Below, in pieces: positions 6,212 to 7,076 of a stretch of 7,076 nucleotides of DNA (positions within the stretch are counted from its first letter, which is position 1; each line of letters opens with the position of its first letter). A program made the translations under genes and the position numbers. This DNA comes from DATKEG01 sp035544515 (GTDB lineage: Bacteria; Acidobacteriota; Vicinamibacteria; Fen-336): contig DATKEG010000031.1 of the NCBI GenBank assembly GCA_035544515.1, positions 1 through 7,076 on the forward strand, written 5' to 3'. The notes beneath the pieces were generated by a model, which worked only from the letters and a program-made list of their open reading frames with translations, had not been told where the DNA came from and did no database searches.

Positions 6212-6898
6212 GTGAGGCGTGAGGGCCGGCTGGCCGCGGTCCCGCTCCTGCTGGCCACGTGCGTGCCGGCGGCGGCGGAACCGGCCGGCGGCCGCCCGCT
6301 CCGCAAGCCCAAGGACTCGTGGACGATCCAGGTGGGCCTCTCCCACTCCGCCGCCGCCGACGACCACTACGCGGTCTCCGGGTTGCAGGGTCGCCTGGCG
6401 TTCTTCGCGCTGGACCGCCAGGACAAGAGCGACCGGCTGGGCAGTCTCGGCCTCGAGATCGGCCTCTATCCCTACCCGATCATCTCGCGGGCCTACGTGC
6501 CCGGCGCCGACGCGGACCCGGACACGCCGGGGAAGTACAACTTCTGGGAAGCGCTCGGGCTGAGCTACTACACGCCGCGCATCGGTCCCCTGCAGCTCGA
6601 GGCCGGCGCGCGCCTGGCCTTCATCAACCCGGCCGAGCGCGTGCTGACCTCTCCCAACGGGTGTGGCGTCTCCAACCGCACGGAGCCGCACTGCAACGCG
6701 TACATCAAGGAATCGCTCAAGACGCTCGACACGATCTTCTTCCCCAGCTTCCGGGGCGAGCGCGGCGTCGTCACCTTCGTGGGGGCGGCCTTGATCTGGA
6801 AGAGCGTGGGCGCCCGCGTGGAGCTGGCGCAGCTCAACTCGGGCGGCGCCCGCGTCAACGCCCGCGGGCTGCGCTTCGGGCTGACGGCGCGGCCGTAG
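6212..6898 (+). CDS. exported protein of unknown function, possibly an outer-membrane beta-barrel
   Basis: I do not recognise the family. From GTG 6212 the protein is 228 residues and begins with a clear Sec-type signal: MRREGR, a hydrophobic stretch (LAAVPLLLATCV), then AAA at 20-22 as a likely cleavage site before EP. LATC at 14-17 is close to a lipobox, but Thr before the Cys is unusual, so signal peptidase I is favoured. The rest is rich in alternating polar/hydrophobic stretches, such as SWTIQVGLSHS (36-46), SLGLEIGLYPY (78-88), GPLQLEAGARLAF (125-137), VVTFVGAALIW (186-196) and ARGLRFGLTA (217-226). This is the pattern of a small beta-barrel or lipocalin-like protein. C151 and C161 could form a disulfide. 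The start was chosen because it gives a proper signal peptide; ATG 6098 is in frame but places the signal far inside. No strong Shine-Dalgarno is visible. It lies 134 bases after the glycosidase-like gene on the same strand. Confidence 0.75.
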   Translation: MRREGRLAAVPLLLATCVPAAAEPAGGRPLRKPKDSWTIQVGLSHSAAADDHYAVSGLQGRLAFFALDRQDKSDRLGSLGLEIGLYPYPIISRAYVPGADADPDTPGKYNFWEALGLSYYTPRIGPLQLEAGARLAFINPAERVLTSPNGCGVSNRTEPHCNAYIKESLKTLDTIFFPSFRGERGVVTFVGAALIWKSVGARVELAQLNSGGARVNARGLRFGLTARP

Positions 6899-6906
6899 TC
6901 CGTAGT
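6893..6906. repeat. tandem 7-base repeat across the convergent gene ends
   Basis: CCGTAGT occurs twice in a row (6893-6899 and 6900-6906). The first copy contains the TAG stop of the exported-protein gene and the second ends at the stop of the convergent leftward gene. Only seven bases separate the two stop codons, and no hairpin followed by a T-run is present in either direction. A slippage duplication is the simplest explanation. Confidence 0.5.
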
Positions 6907-7076
6907 CAGGGCCCGGCTTCGAGCTTCGCGATCGTCCGCGGCAGCACCCGGCGCGGGTAGCTCTCCGCGGGCTCGGCGGCCAGGGCGGTCTCCAGGTCGT
7001 CCCGGATCGGGCGCGCGTCGGCACCGAGGAGGTCGATCACGTTGGCCGCGTGCAGCCGCACCGGCTCGTGCGGGCT
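6906..7076 (-). CDS. C-terminal end of a leftward gene, HEAT-like tail, possibly a sulfatase
   Basis: Only the last 56 codons are in the window; the start lies beyond the right edge. The frame reads from the edge to TGA (6908-6906). HEPVRLHAANVIDLLGADAR (visible residues 3-22) followed by DDLETALAAEP and YPRRVLPRTIAKL (40-52) looks like a HEAT-type helical pair. A similar tail, with an 'RLHAAN..D.LG..ARP' helix and a final 'RRVL' helix, occurs at the C-terminus of some bacterial arylsulfatase-family proteins, which is my basis for suggesting a sulfatase. With so little sequence it could be any HEAT-repeat protein. It converges on the exported-protein gene with a seven-base gap. Confidence 0.6.
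   Translation of the reverse strand, partial: SPHEPVRLHAANVIDLLGADARPIRDDLETALAAEPAESYPRRVLPRTIAKLEAGP

Overview
The window is GC-rich (roughly 70% by eye) with strong G/C bias at third codon positions, so long open frames also appear out of frame and antisense to the real genes. An ADOP-type macrolide-exporter-like permease, a Tat-exported glycoside-hydrolase-like protein and a probable leaderless promoter suggest a high-GC soil or sediment bacterium such as Methylomirabilota/Rokubacteria, Acidobacteriota or Gemmatimonadota. That placement is an inference from gene types; no phylogenetic marker is present.

Layout. Positions 1-2593 hold a leftward two-gene unit: a FAM173-like SAM-dependent methyltransferase with a hydrophobic N-terminus (2593-2048), whose stop codon overlaps the GTG start of a large ABC-transporter permease (2051 to beyond the left edge, 683 residues visible). 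A divergent intergenic region of about 140 bases follows. It holds two GC-alternating direct repeats, an 18-base perfect palindrome and the best Shine-Dalgarno sequence in the window.

Rightward from there is a zinc-dependent medium-chain alcohol dehydrogenase (GTG start at 2735, or the family-typical ATG at 2828, to 3868). After a 94-base gap with a good sigma70-like promoter comes a 704-residue Tat-exported glycoside-hydrolase-like protein (3963-6077). Positions 6078-6211 carry what looks like the broken start of another Tat-signal gene. Next is a 228-residue exported protein of unknown function with a beta-strand-like pattern (6212-6898). Seven bases further on, a leftward gene ends. Only its last 56 residues lie in the window, and they look like the HEAT-like C-terminal tail seen on some sulfatases.

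Functionally, the left half looks like envelope or export functions plus a methyltransferase. The right half (Tat-exported glycosidase-like enzyme, secreted beta-rich protein, possible sulfatase) could be a small extracytoplasmic glycan-processing neighbourhood, but this rests on context. I found no tRNA, rRNA, CRISPR array, insertion sequence or convincing intrinsic terminator, and no clearly new multi-gene system. The points most worth checking are the poorly characterised glycosidase-like protein, the Tat-signal relic, the membrane-anchored methyltransferase coupled to the permease, and the start of the dehydrogenase.
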